The translations under genes were made by a program, and so were the position numbers. Below the pieces are notes generated by a model that ran no database searches, was not told where the DNA came from, and was given only the letters and a program-made list of their open reading frames with translations. Positions 49,295 to 61,890 of a stretch of DNA of 64,000 nt are shown one piece after another. The stretch lies in the NCBI RefSeq assembly GCF_019399895.1, contig NC_091873.1, positions 2,674,001 through 2,738,000 on the forward strand. The letters run 5' to 3'. Origin of the DNA: Cardiocondyla obscurior (Eukaryota; Arthropoda; Insecta; Hymenoptera; Formicidae). Numbering within the stretch: the stretch's first letter is position 1; the number at the start of each line of letters is the position of its first letter.

Positions 49295-49974
49295 TATTAC
49301 TAGAAGAAACCATGCGCGCGCTATTTTTTAAGAAACCCTAATTACAAACCACAAAGAAAAAAATTATATGACTTACCAATCTGCATGAACTTCAGCGGAG
49401 TTGTAGAGTTCTGCCGGTGACTGTAACATAAAATGTAAAATATTAATGTAGACGTGCTGAAAACAGTTAATGTTTAAACAAAAAAAAAAATTACGCGTTT
49501 GTATTTGATTCTTTAATAAAAATAAATAGAAATAAAGTTAATAAAATGACAAATTTAAAAAAAGAATTAATTCTCACCTAAAAGTTGCTCCGCCGATGCA
49601 TGATGCTCCCCGAGCCTGCTCCTCCTCTCAGATGGGATGTGACGAGTCATCCTTCCGCGCACTAGACACCCGCGAACGCACTTCCGTAAAAAGATACTCG
49701 TAAAGAAAAACGTCCGATAACTAGCGGCACTCCCGAAACGACCGACGAACCGACTGCGGTTCGTATTATCATTGATACCGGCGTACGACACTTCTCTTTC
49801 CACTTTTTTCCAACGGGGATGTCAGGCTGGTGCTCTTTTGACGAAAATCTTTCTCTGCATTTTCATCTGAAACCAAAAAAGTTAAATTTGATTAGCAAAA
49901 TTGATGAAAATTAAACATGCTGCGTTACAAGAAATTAAAACTATTTTGTATCGAGTACACGTGGTTTTAACTTA
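49295..49974 (-). repeat. Copy 2 of the duplicated spliced module
   Basis: Same orientation as copy 1 at 1734-2745. It starts at TATTACTAGAAG and ends at CACGTGGTTTTAACTTA. At 49957/49958 it joins sequences that are 363 bases apart in copy 1, deleting the candidate first exon and its donor. The intron between the two retained exons is 157 bases, against 113 in copy 1. Beyond 49974 the sequence continues into poly-T and is unrelated. Confidence 0.8.
49377..49866 (-). pseudogene. Exons 2 and 3 of copy 2, lacking exon 1
   Basis: Exon 2 spans 49578-49866 (289 bases) with acceptor TTGGTTTCAG and donor TTTTAG/GTGAGA. Exon 3 spans 49377-49420 (44 bases) with acceptor TTATGTTACAG and donor GTAAGT. 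Both sets of splice sites are as good as in copy 1 or better, so the exons could still be spliced into a transcript started elsewhere. The short frame matching copy 1 (ENAEKDFRQKSTSLTSP, to a TGA at 49769-49771) is intact. It has lost the upstream ATG exon, hence the call. A 78-codon ATG-less alternative frame also runs here and continues into the intron. Confidence 0.45.
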
Positions 49975-51972
49975 TCTTTTTTTTTTAATTATTAGTTACA
50001 TCAATTTTTTAAGATAAGATGCGACGATAAATTGTTACTAAAATCTACCCTGAACCTCGTCGCGAGTTGCCGAGCCCCATCTGGGCCTCCGGAATAGATT
50101 TCGTCGAGTCAGTAAATTAATAGGACGATCTATTCGATCCTCATTAATTTTGCAGCCTCAAGTTACGTTCTCGTCGAGATTGGCGGGGAGCTTTCGCAGC
50201 TCGTCCGTACTTTGTTACGTCGCGCCGACTGATTCGGAGTTTGGAATTAGCTTCCTGGCATCTCCTTTATTGTCCCGGACGGTCTTCGTCGAGTGGGCGG
50301 CAAATTCTGTGTTTCTCACCCACGGTAATCTCGAGCGTTTCCAGTCGCCGCTTCGCTCGCACGCTCTGTATTTCCCCGTCGCGCCGCTCGGTGCACCGGC
50401 TCGTGCAAACCGTGTAGACGGCCTTGCCCGGAGATACACACGCCGGTCACGTCCCTCAAGTCTCTTCACGATTCGCATTTTCGCATACACAACCAGCGCG
50501 CGCGAGTACGCTCGCTCATTATCGTCATGTTTATTCGTCTCCGTAATTTCGCAGCGCTCCGAAATAATGCCGCGATTCATAAGTATCTTCATTCATAATG
50601 ACTTCGTGTCGGAATTGCAATAACTTTAGAATCTGCTCGAGCACATCTAGATCCGAATTTATTTTTTGAAAAGTCGAAACGTTCTATCGGCGCGAGCCAA
50701 CAGGTAGGTGAAACGGCGTGCGGCCTTTGTAATTGAAAAACTAATCCCCGCGGAGGTTTCGGTGTCGAACTACCGAACGTATAATCGTGAGAACCAGAGA
50801 ACTCGTTCGGTGTGAAGCCTCTTACTTTTCAGCCCCGATATCCTTCGAATTTGCGATCGTTTTCTCGTATATCCCATCCAGCGCGAGTACGCGGATCACG
50901 CGAAGGAGAGCGAATCAAACTTGTCGATTTCTCGCGAATCACAATTGCGCGAATGCTAATTCGATGCTTTTTGTGCGATTAGACTGAATAAAAAAGGGGT
51001 GCGTTTTTACTGGTGAAATTTAGTCTTTCAGGCACCGCGGTAATAAGAGAAACAATAAGGAGAAATATAAATGGAGATTCTGTTAGAGTAACAGAATTTA
51101 CGCTTCTTATACAATATTTGCGACGAATGTTGAAGGTAGAAAATTGTAATCCCGTTGGGATTAAAAAAAACTTGGAAGTTTCCCAACGTGGCGGTATTGT
51201 ATTTTTGAATCGGACGCACAAAGCGTCAAAAAGAGAGAGAATTTCGGTTTTTTTAAATTTTATTTTCGCTGGGATAACCTTCGCTTCCGTCGAATTATCG
51301 ATTATCGAGACAATTATCGAGAAAGTCGGCGAAATGAGTTCAGCTTCGCGCGTCATTGCAATCAGCCCGTTTTATCGGCCGGTACCGCGAACGGAATGTA
51401 GATTTATGTTTATTCAGAAAAGTTCTATTTCACGACGGTAATATACCGTGCCGCCGTGGCGCGGTTATTGGTTCCCAATAAATGTCGGCGATGCTTACGA
51501 CATGCGCCGGCCAATGCGGGTCACTTTTTCCACCGACATTGCGGTACTAACCGGCTATGTATCGGCCTTTATTTGGCATAACGCATTCCGCGGAATATAT
51601 TTCCCGACGATTTAAGAACTGGTCGCTCGACTTTTACGGTCAACAGCGGCGCGGCAAAAGATACGGAGGAATCGAACCGAGCGAGTTTGCATTCGCGTAA
51701 AATCGCGCTGCCGCATAGAAAGTGTATTCCAGCACGGCGCGCGTTACGACGAGAATGAAGCCGTCGACTGCAATAATCGGGAAAACGCCGAGATTTAAAA
51801 AAAAAAAAAAAATAAAACAAAAAACAAAAGAGACGACGTGGATGACGTAAAAGGGATCGAGCGGTCGACTCTGCTTGAAGACTTGACGCGGGAGAAATTA
51901 ATTCTGTCAGATTTTTGATAGGTTTATATAATGTTATTTAGAGATGCAGCAACGCTGCCAATAAGATTTTAA

Positions 51973-52020
51973 TTTTTTTCTCTTTCTCTCTCTTTCTTTC
52001 TCTTTCTCTTTCTCTTTTTT
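51973..52020 (+). repeat. CT-rich microsatellite
   Basis: (TTTC)n/(TC)n tract of about 48 bases. Confidence 0.9.
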
Positions 52021-52851
52021 AATAGTTGTCCAACACTTTCTTATATCAATTATCTTCTCATAAATTATTCATAACATCCTGCCTGTCCGCGTGAAAGTGA
52101 GGACGCTTTTATCGCAGATATTTTCACAGCACTTGAGGCCGCGCTCGTTGGAGGCCAATAAGAGAAACGGGAAAAGGCACCTCGGTTCTCAGTCATGTAA
52201 AACGTTTTACCGTTCCGTTGTCTGAGGACCGTAACGTCCGGCACGCTGCTCCGAGAGATGCAATTTCACGTGTGCCGTTGCATCCGAGGTGCATGACGTG
52301 CGCGCTCAGCTTGGCGGCCATGTCGCTGGGTCCTTTTAAAATTGAATGCTTGCGCGCCGCCGACGATCTCGATTATTGCATTCCCACCTACGCCCCCCCG
52401 TTTCCTCCTTGCGCACTCTTCGAATATCCTGTTGCGTCCCTTTATCTTTACAGGTGACAGCCTCCCGACGTAATCGAACGCAATCTAATAAATTCTCGCT
52501 TTCATCTAAAAGCTTTCGCAACTTTTCCGGCACAATTTTCCGGTCTTCAAATCGCAAGATCGCGGCCCGCGATCGGCCTGCGTCTCGGGAGAGATATTAT
52601 GCCATAAGGCAATCGCCGTAGTTTCGATAAGACGCAACGATTTCACGAGTATCGTCACGTAATCTCCCGGTGCGTGTCTAAATTGAAAAACATCGTTTCC
52701 AGTCCCATTTCGCGCTCCGCGATTACACAAGCGACTTATTAAAATGTCCGAAATAACACCTTAGAAACGCGCCTCGTGACTCGCGGCTGCACATGAGCTC
52801 TTAGCGTGCAAAAACCTCTTTATTACTTAATGATCTCGACCAAGCAGCGTT

Positions 52852-52871
52852 TTATTATTATTATTATTATT
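52852..52871 (+). repeat. TTA microsatellite
   Basis: Six to seven TTA units leading into a T run. Confidence 0.9.
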
Positions 52872-54460
52872 TTTTTTCTTCTAAATTGAGGGTTGTATAA
52901 AAAATAAGTTTTAACTTTCGCCGACCTATTTCGCATATGTTTATGTCTAACATGTATATAAATCTGATTTTCTTTCTTTCTGCATGCCGTTGAATTAAGT
53001 TGCATCTCGCTTTCACTTTTCGACCGAGTACTCAAATATTTATCGCGTCGTCACTTGTGAAAACATACGTACGTGTAATGCATAATGTGCAAATATCTAT
53101 GGTGCATTGAGCCCCAATGACTCCGTAAATCAGTCATCTCGGCGCAATTTCATAACGCCTACTCTGTAACTCAGTTATTTTTTAACTGTTACGGTTTATA
53201 CACCTTTCCACTTAACGCGAATTTATTCGATAATTAGAACCTGACGTGTAATTTACTTCTTAATAATTCTGTGTTATGGAAAAAGGAATGTTTCGTTTCG
53301 GCAAAGTACTTATTAGTCTTACGACTAATCCGGTTCTTTTATTCTTTTTATTATTTATTTTTATAAGGTTAATTGTAATGATCTTATACATAGCGGAGGA
53401 AAACTTCGAGTCTTTAAATTAAAAGATATATCGTGAGAAGCGGACTCTATTCTTAAATGGGTTAATATCCCTCTTGAATATCGGATAATTCGATTCCACG
53501 AGATTCCGCGAGCTTAAAATAAATTTGGATGCTTAAATTAAAACGATGAATTAGTAGCTTCGTGTGAGATTGCCGAAAGACGTATTTTCAAGAGAGAGAA
53601 CTCATTTCGTGTCTACGAAGGTTTACGTAGTAATTTTGTTTCCCAAGGGACCACAAAGGGATAATCTCGTTTCTTCTTCGCGTTTCAAAGCCGTCGCGCG
53701 ATAAAAACCTCAGGCTCGATTAGAATTTTAAATGCATAATCTCGTTGACGGTGCGCGAGAACAAGGATTAACGATTCCAAGTTTCGGTTCGCGGCGGGAA
53801 ACTCCCTAATGACTCTTTTACGAACTTCGGCGTCGATTTCGCGTACCTCATACACGGGCGCTCGTTATTTTTCACGACGTCGTCGGTAAATCGCTTCGCC
53901 GACTTTGCGGCGGCACCATTTCATCTCTGCTCATTGTTAAACAAACCGTTCGTATTTACTTCGAAATTATCGGCGAATATCGGGAAATAATACGGGCTGC
54001 ATTTTACGTAGAACTCGAGATTCCGCTCGGAAACGGGCGCCAATTGTTATCGACACGGTGTCTGCGAGTTGTTCCGAGATGCGCGGCCTTCTCTCTTCGC
54101 GGCAGCGATCAAGAGCGATGCTAATGTCGACAACGCGCGTCAGTTGCATCTTACCACGGCATTGCAAGGTCGCCCGGCCGCGAAAGACCGACGGGACGAG
54201 AATACCAGCGTTGCATGACGCATAAATCGCACGAAGGCGAAGGTGCGACGCAAGATGGTGCCCGAACCGCGACAAATCTCTTGCGTAAGCCTCATGCGAT
54301 CGTCGGCGCGCTATCCGCGATGCAAATCACCGTACAGCCAACACCTTAATCGCCCGCGCTGCATATAATCGCGCTTATCGTTGACTCGATAATGCGCCTC
54401 GCAAAAAGCTCGGATTCTACAAGTACTATTTTAACAACAAAAAAATTTTTTTTTTAAACC

Positions 54461-56460
54461 AAAGAGAAGCGGAAGTTCCTATCCGTCTGGCATGTTTATT
54501 TCTCCTGTTTCACGCAACGTGTTTGAAATCTTAATAAAACCGCTCGATTCAGCTTCGCTGGCACGTCCTGTGGCACCTACACATACCGCCACGTGCGTCA
54601 CGTAGAATTTAGAACGGTGTGCCGGATTTGGTGTACAAACCGGGTTTCCGAGCCGCGCGAAAGAAAGAGTGCCTGTAAAATTTTCCATTCATTGAACAGC
54701 CATTCGCGCGGACACTAATAACTTCTTCCTCGCGCACAATGCTCTTATTCTTCTCGCGATTGGAAGTTACTGAGTCACCGCCTTTGCGGTTTTCTAGCCC
54801 AGCCGTGCCGCCTCTACGAGGCGGTTCGCGGAATAGCGAGCGCGAAAGCGGGAAGTCCGTATGCCGAACGAGATCTCGGGGCCCGTGGAAGAAATCGCGA
54901 GAGCTGTTTTAGGCGGCTCGTTTCTTTCGAGCTTTTCTAAAGTTTCGGAGAACACGGGCGCGCTCGCCTCGCTTTCTCCGTTCACGGTCATTACCGTCAC
55001 AGCACGCAAGCGTTGGCATTATCGATGCAGATTTGTTCGCCGAACGCATATCGGACGCACGCGCTTTAGTATATTTTCTTTCTGATGCAATCTCCAAGTT
55101 ATTTTACCGTAAATAAGCATAAAATTTTCCTTTCTGCCTCGTCGCATTAAACTGTTTAAGTTCAGAAAATAAAAAAAAATATAAAAAAAAAACGGAGAGA
55201 AAAATGCATAGTTATCCATATCTGTTGACGACATGGGATTTAAGAGAAGCTCAGCGAGGACGGTTTTTCGTGTATTTTGCGAGCTGGAATCCGCGATCAG
55301 GATCGTTACTTACGGTCGATTCGACTTTATGGGTGATTTACGGTCGCCATGCTCTAACGCCTCTTCCAAGAAGGTCTACGGCGGGAAAAAGAAATACTTT
55401 TGCTACCTTCTCGCGCCGGTAAAACATACGGCTGATCTAATAAAAGTGGACCTGTGCCCGCTGATCAATATTATCGCTCACAAATTGCCGAGCTCCGCGC
55501 GTATCGATACATGCTGGTCCGCGAGATCGACGTAGAAAGAATAATAACAAAATAAATAGAAATAATTTTTACTTTAAGTAGACGTTCTACGAAATAAAAA
55601 TTTAATATAATACTTTATCGATGAAAGGAAATAGGTATAGCGTTTACTCTTTCGCCACTTGAGCTCAACAACGGAACATCTATCACGATATATTTATGAG
55701 GTCAGTATAAGTCTTCGTTAGGTCGATCCTTGAACGGTTATTAGTTTACAGATGATTTACGGAGTTCACGGACGACCGCCCTTCGTTCACGATTACAGAT
55801 ATCGACGTCGACGATATACCGACACGATTAAATCAGTATCATCGAGGTGTGAATGGATTACGCTATCGACGTTTTGAAATAGAAGATTCCACTTAATAAT
55901 TGCTTAACCAAATTTTTTAAAGAAACGCGCTTCATTAAATTTTTTTTTTTTTATAGACGGTTCTTATAAATATATTACAGATTTTTTTTTACTTAAATAA
56001 GAGTTTGCGTAGGACGTTTTAAGCAACGTTTTTTTTTTATTTTTTTTTTTTTAACGCACGAGGAACAAAGGAACGATTATTTTTTCACGGAGACAAAAAT
56101 TACTTAAATTAATGAAATGATTTAATGAGTAAGCAAGATTTCTATCATGCTTGTAATCGAGAGAACGTCTGTTAGCGTTGCCTTTTAAGGCCGTTTTCGT
56201 CATTCCTCGATTGCCGCTTATACGCTCCGTTGTGCTTGCAGAGTGAAACTCCAGCATAACCATAAGTGGAGAGTCAACGAACCGTCAGATGACTTTTGAT
56301 CGGTCTTTGTTGCTCGATTTTTCGTGCAGAATTTTTATCTCAAATTCAATAATAATAATCGCTTCGCGGGTTGTCTTTCAGAAATCACGTTGCCATTGTT
56401 TTTAATAGAGCGCGGTGAAAGTGAGGGGCGCCGGGTCCAAATTAGGTGTGAAAGTCTCTT
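54461..56460. other. Non-coding stretch
   Basis: A 74-codon plus-strand frame at 54861-55085 starts with an ATG (MPNEISGPVEEIARAVLG) and has balanced composition. It has no splice or promoter context, and an equally open frame overlaps it on the other strand, so it is not called. AT-rich DNA with several T runs fills 55540-56100. Confidence 0.45.
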
Positions 56461-57540
56461 GTCAGCCGTTCAGTTCCGTCGTTGATAGACAGAAAAAGTA
56501 AAGAAGCGAGTAATTAATGTATCGCTCGACTAGAATTTCGCGTGCAATCGCGCCAACGCCTCGCGGAATGCCGAAAGTGTATTTTCGAGGGGAGAGAAAA
56601 TCCAGGTCGCGAATAGCTCGAATTGTTCTCCGGGTCGCAGGAAGACGGAGCATAATGGCCCGAGGTAATCCGGATAATACCTGAATTCGTGACGCCACCC
56701 GTGCTCCGTCTCGGCAGTTACGCGATCCGTTTCGCGGCTGCCCCGCGCGCGTTCTGCAAGACGTGCATCGGCAGGTAATAACACACAGGTGCTGTCCGTC
56801 CCCACTCGGGCCCGGCGACAAACAACGGGCACCTCCACCGAAGGTAGCACACCTATCCGCGTGGTACCTGCGAAGCGGACGCGCCGCGCGAGTGGGAGAG
56901 GAATGCGAGAGTACGGAAAGAGAGAGACCACTCGCGCCAAGGAGGGACCTGCACCTCTTCCAGCAAGTCAGTTACACACTCGGCCGGCATGTTCGACGTG
57001 GACGTTCGCGCTCGTTAAACGATACATGGTCGTGGCGGTGACGCTGTTTCGACACCTCGCGGGATGACGCGGCATGTCCTTGAGCAAGAGGTATATCGAA
57101 TCGCATCCGGGAGAACGAGGGGAGACGAGGGATTAATTCGGGGTCCCCTGGGGAAGCTGCTGGACCGTCCACCTCGCGGGGTGACGTGTGCGTCTGAGTG
57201 AAATCGCCGGCAAATCCGGGAGCGCCGGAGTGAGAGTGCGGCACGCTAAGTGCTTTGTTGTATCGGAGTGCGTTTACGAGTGTGCACCGTGCGGAATGCA
57301 ACGTGGGCCGCGCGGCGCGTTGCGTGCCACCGTGGCCCCATAGCGCGGCGGTTTGCCGGCAAAGGAAAAGTTCGTAACGCACGGGAAGGCTTTTTAAACG
57401 CGCGAGGTCGGCGAGCGGGTGCTCCGGCGAATCCGGGTGGCGGGGCTCTTTTTAAAATCGCGGCATACTTGCTCTTACGCCTCGCGCGAGGGTGCTAATT
57501 AAATTTTTCCAACCGGTTAGGTCGGATTAATCGAATAGTC
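56461..57540. other. GC/CpG-rich island, no gene resolved
   Basis: At least six frames of 80-136 codons overlap on both strands between 56462 and 57498, the pattern of a stop-poor CpG island. ATGs are not depleted on the plus strand. It may hold a promoter or untranslated exon. I found no TATA box, initiator and donor in a consistent arrangement. Confidence 0.25.
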
Positions 57541-58936
57541 GCGAGAGTGTTGCTCGCGATACGACGCTTACGCGTGTTCGACTATCTGGGTGATTGCGTA
57601 AAAATGTCACGTGGGGAAATGATATCATTCGAAACTATTAAAAAGAAAAAAGGGAGGGGGGAAGTTGAACTTTTCATCGCAATTTTTAATCTGGATGCAA
57701 ATCGAATAGAGATCCGATTTTCAGAGAGATCGGAAGCCGGGATTACAGACGGAATATCCTGACAAGTTTACCTTTACGCGGTGACATTTAATCTGTGTGT
57801 AAATCGAAAAAGAGACCTGGTCGGCAATGTACTTTCGAAACTCTTGAATGCTTTAAAATAGAATAAAAATTACAGTACACCTAATATGCTCGTTTTGCTT
57901 TCCAATACTTCGATACGAATGAGATAAATCGATAGTTTACATTCAGGAAATTCGTGTCTCGTGAAATCTAAGCCAACCCTAGTCATCACCAGCGACTTTT
58001 GCTGGACGTATTCACCTGTCAATCGATTATCTAAACAAATCTCGTGGATTACGTTGATTCTGCGCATAATTAAGCGTATTTGCCGTCGCGAAATCCGCGT
58101 AATCGATTTTCTATCGCCGCCGAAGTTGTTTAACACTCTTTTCGGTGATAATTCTGACCTTTAAACCTACGTCGAAGTAAATTATCTTTTGCCGAACGCT
58201 AAGTTTATACGCTGACGTAACACGCGATTACGGACGAAAAAAAAATGGTCACGGTCTTGAAACGTCATGTGTTGTGACGTAATTATTTTTCTTTCTTTTT
58301 TTTTTTTTTTTAATTTGATTGAAATATCGTGTCACGGCAACGGCGTTTGACACCGAGCACCACGTTACCATAACCGATTCACATTAACAGTCGAAGCGCA
58401 CGAAGCCCCGTCGGTTCAAAAATTAATGATCCTAATTAAAATTCCACTTATGTCGGACGGAGTTTTACAGCGGATGATTAATTAAATAATTACACAAGCG
58501 GGTGATTACGCGAGCGCCGATCGAAGTTCTCCGTGCCCGACGATACCTTTCGCTTTTCAGCAGCGGATTCGTTCGCGATGCATGAGCGTTTAATCTGCCG
58601 TTCGCGGGAATTGCTTCGTTAACTCGGACATTTATCGGGGCCGTAAACGAGGGCGGCCCGAGAGAGTGACCCGACAAAACCGGCGGTGCGGGCAACCGAA
58701 GCGAAATCCCGGACACTTGGTTTCTCGCTGGAGCGCCTTCTCGCATCTCCCGGGGGGATTGTCTGCAGTTTTATTACACGTGCCGGTTACGCGGATAAAC
58801 GCCGTCACGATGTAACTCCGTGGTGGCTGCCGTGCCAAACGAGAATCGCTCGCGTTTTCACCTGGGACGTTGCACCGGCCGCGCACACGTGCGCCCGACG
58901 CTTGATGGCGGAAACCTGGATATGGGAGCCGGCAAA
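57541..58936. other. Non-coding stretch upstream of the 58.9-kb exon
   Basis: No gene is seen up to 58600. From about 58640 the DNA is CpG-rich, with overlapping frames on both strands. It would contain the leader of the 58937 exon if that exon is real. Several upstream ATGs are present, so this leader is not ATG-depleted. Confidence 0.4.
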
Positions 58937-59084
58937 ATGAATAGAGAAATTCCCAGCAGCACCCTCGCGACCTTGAGGGGGATCCTAGTGAGCTCGCTGT
59001 CGAGGGAGAACCTCGGCCCGAACGACTTGCCCGTTCACGAGCACACGAGGCATCGACCGGCCAGAAAAGTGCACTTTCACGAAG
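58937..59084 (+). CDS. Candidate alternative first coding exon, 49 codons
   Basis: The ATG at 58937 sits in a good insect start context (CAAAATG); an in-frame ATG lies 15 bases upstream at 58922. The peptide begins MNREIPSSTLATLRGILV and ends RPARKVHFHE. The exon ends at a donor (CACGAAG then GTAAAC) in phase 1, the same phase as the 31-kb exon and the only phase the 61840 exon accepts, so joining would give HFHE-G-EYPAIES. The intron would be 2.75 kb. KVHF resembles the protein phosphatase 1 docking pattern, but such short matches are common. Weak points: no clear promoter, upstream ATGs, and a donor of only average strength. The protein is not recognised. Confidence 0.35.
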
Positions 59085-61839
59085 GTAAACTCGGCGGAGA
59101 AGTCACTGCGAGATAACGGGGAATACATTTCCGAACGAGACGTGTGTGCGCTATCTCGTTTCGCGTAAGAAGATTTGCGTAATTGCCTTGACGGTCATTC
59201 GTATCTCGTTTGTTTTATTCCGGGCGTTTAACGAAAACGAATAACGCTCGCAAAGGCGCGTAAAAACTTGACTCCGGGTTTAAACAGCGACGCGGCTGAA
59301 TCCAATTTACATACGAGGCGCGCGATTCGGAGCTGCGAGAGGAAGGGCTTTGATTGCACGGGAGCGCATTAAGTTCCCAGCATCGAGTGCATTTACACGT
59401 TACGCATTTCTCTTAAGGGTCATACGATAATTTAAATATAAACGGAGGAAGCGGCACGCCCATCAACTGATGACATTGTTGATCGATTATGTGATTACGA
59501 TGCGATTTATATGCATAATCGTTTACGAGGCGGCCGTAACGAGCAGATTCTCAATCGTTTCTCACGATATCGGTTCATGGGAAGTTAGAGTAATTACCGG
59601 CCGGTAATCCGGCCTACTCAATCAGCGCATTCGACAAAAAGTACCGATTTTTATTCGGTTGATAAACAATTATATAACGGAGACTCTTAAAATTTTTATT
59701 AATTTTTTTATTATTTAATTTTTTTTTAATAATTTAATTTCTAAAAATTATACGATTATTGTTAGAACTCTGGGGATCGAAAACAAATTTCCTCGTCTAC
59801 ACGTAGGTTCAAATTAATATTAAAGACTTGCAGTTGACTATGCACGAGCGTTAAACACTCGCTCGCCTTCGATATTTCAAGGATAGCCTTCGATTTGAAT
59901 ATATTTCACTTACACGCGAGTTGCGTTGCGCTGACGTGTCGTGCTGGATATTCAATAAATAAAATGTAGACGTCGGTTTAAAATTGTATCCAACGCGAGG
60001 ACGCATTTTTATCCTATATTTACAGTTATTCTCGTAAAGAATCGTTCCCGACTTTTTCCGACGTCGACTTAGAGTCCCGCGGAGAAAAACCGCACGTCGG
60101 CGGGTGTGCGCCGTGCATACGCGAGCGAATTTTCTCATCGGCGGAAACACGCGACGGGGATGCATAAAATAATGCAACTTCCTTACGGGGAGCCGAGGAG
60201 AGGAGCTCGCGGTCTGCGCTCAGACAGTGATGGGGTTCGATAAGGATCTCGGCGACGCGATTCTCGTTAAGCGCATTAAATGTGCCGGCGCGCTGCTTAG
60301 GAAGCAACGTTAGGCTGCACCCGCCACTTCATAGCCATTCTGGGAACGATCGTTTCCTCGACGGCGGATCTCCCAGACAATTACCGCGCTCCGCCTGCTC
60401 CGTGACTAATAGAATCCGTTGATGTCACGCGCTGAAAAGTACGCGCTCTCGTCGAGGGCGTCGCGTAAAACGTGCGACGATGTCGCAGGTTCCGGAATGC
60501 GGATTGCTGTCTGATCGGGAAACCGAGACGCGGCGCAATTCAAGCGTCGTCACGCGGCCAGGAACCCTCCCACCTCCCCCGCACGTAAAACGCGTTCGGC
60601 GAAGAAACGTGACACACCTGCGGGTGACGCGTGACGGCACGCGCTGATAAGATAGCCGATTGATAACCGATGATAAGGAGAGAACTTGTTTAGAATTCCG
60701 TCGTCGATTCGACCAGAGGGAATGGCCGCGATTATTTCGAGAGACAGACATCGTCCCGGGAATCCATTAGCCAGACTGTAAACAGGAAGCACCACGGAGG
60801 CCGGGAAATGGCACGGGCGGGTTTGTTAATTTCTGACTGAATCAATTCACGCCCCAATTAATTGACTTGTCATTCGCGTTTACGCAAATCTCGTCTTCCT
60901 TTCGTGCGATTTTCGTTCATTTACACGTGCAAACGCGAACACGAAAATCCTCTCTTTCTCAACGTCTTTCACAACTCCGACTTGAACGTAGAGGACTCAG
61001 TTTATGGCTTCCGTTTTTTTTCGGAGACTCGGGCTTATTTTATCGTTAATGTCGCCACGTGGATGGCGAGCGTAGTAATAATTTAATATATTTTGTATAA
61101 CTTATCGTTAGCTACCCACGAACGAAAGCTGTGAGATAAATTTTCCTTCAACGTGTAACGATTTCGCTTGATCAAAAGCATTGATTGATTATACTTAATA
61201 GCCAGTAAGTGGAGGAACGAGGATCAGCAAATTTTGACGCTTGACATTCGCACGAATTAATATTTACCGCGATAAAAATCGATCGGCGATTATACACTGC
61301 GATGCTTACGATACTCGTCGCATATCGATGCGTATCCGAATACTTTGAAATTGGATCGACCAATATTGTCGCGTTCCCCGGAGGTAAAAGTCGATCTAAT
61401 ACTTAGAACATATATTTATAACGTGTATTATAAGGTACTTGTTTTTACAAGAGAATACGATTATTTTGCTTACGAGCTAAAAGCGAATCGCGGGGTTCAA
61501 ATATTTTAATATTTTATCTCGTCTGTTAGAAAAATATTGATACAACATCTCGTAAAAATGATATCGACGTTTGCCGGCGGCAATACATGTTTGGGACAAA
61601 CACTTCTTTTTTATACTTTTCTGACGAAAAATACTTTTTTATTTTTTTTTTTTCTTCTTTTTTTCTTTTAATGGAAAATAAAATACTTTACTTTTGAAGA
61701 CTATAAAGTTGTGTTCAAGAATATCTTTATCCGCATTGCGTCAAATCACAGAACGCTCGTTACTACGTGACATTATTATGTAACGTCTCGTTGTTCGGTA
61801 ATTGCAATAGGCCTTATGTTTTCTCTTCTTCTGTTTCAG
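59085..61839. other. Non-coding stretch, probably intron
   Basis: It contains an ATGCATAATC-type POU-like site at 59504-59521 and AT-rich DNA at 59640-59760. The CpG-rich segment at 60180-60800 has overlapping frames on both strands, and a pyrimidine-rich approach leads to the 61840 acceptor. No supported exon. Confidence 0.45.
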
Positions 61840-61890
61840 GTGAGTACCCCGCCATAGAAAGCCGCTATACAGGTCATCCAAATAATCGCG
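61840..61890 (+). CDS. Candidate 51-base exon or recursive splice site
   Basis: TTTTCTCTTCTTCTGTTTCAG ends at 61839, one of the strongest acceptors in the window. It directly abuts GTGAGT, so the site matches the insect ratchet-point consensus (pyrimidines, CAG, GTRAGT). A good donor (CGCG then GTATGT) follows at 61890/61891, making a 51-base unit, a multiple of three. Two frames are closed by TAG or TGA at once. The third, entered in phase 1, is open and reads EYPAIESRYTGHPNNR, leaving phase 1 again. Both upstream candidate exons (31458 and 59084) end in phase 1. It could be a constitutive exon, a cassette exon, or a zero-length recursive site with a downstream donor used only for exon definition. 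The next exon lies beyond the window or was not seen. Confidence 0.45.

Larger units (their letters stand above)
49975..54460. other. Non-coding stretch
   Basis: No supported gene. Overlapping two-strand frames at 50150-50623 and 51013-51441 have no splice support. A CT-rich microsatellite (51973-52020) and a TTA repeat (52852-52871) are present. An acceptor-like TTTATCTTTACAG followed by GTGACA lies at 52454 and resembles a weak recursive site. The stretch 53050-53960 is AT-rich with nothing recognisable. Confidence 0.5.

Noticed and set aside
52440..52470. TTTATCTTTACAG followed by GTGACA, a possible third recursive splice site
   Set aside because: The donor half does not match GTRAGT and no downstream donor of comparable strength was seen.
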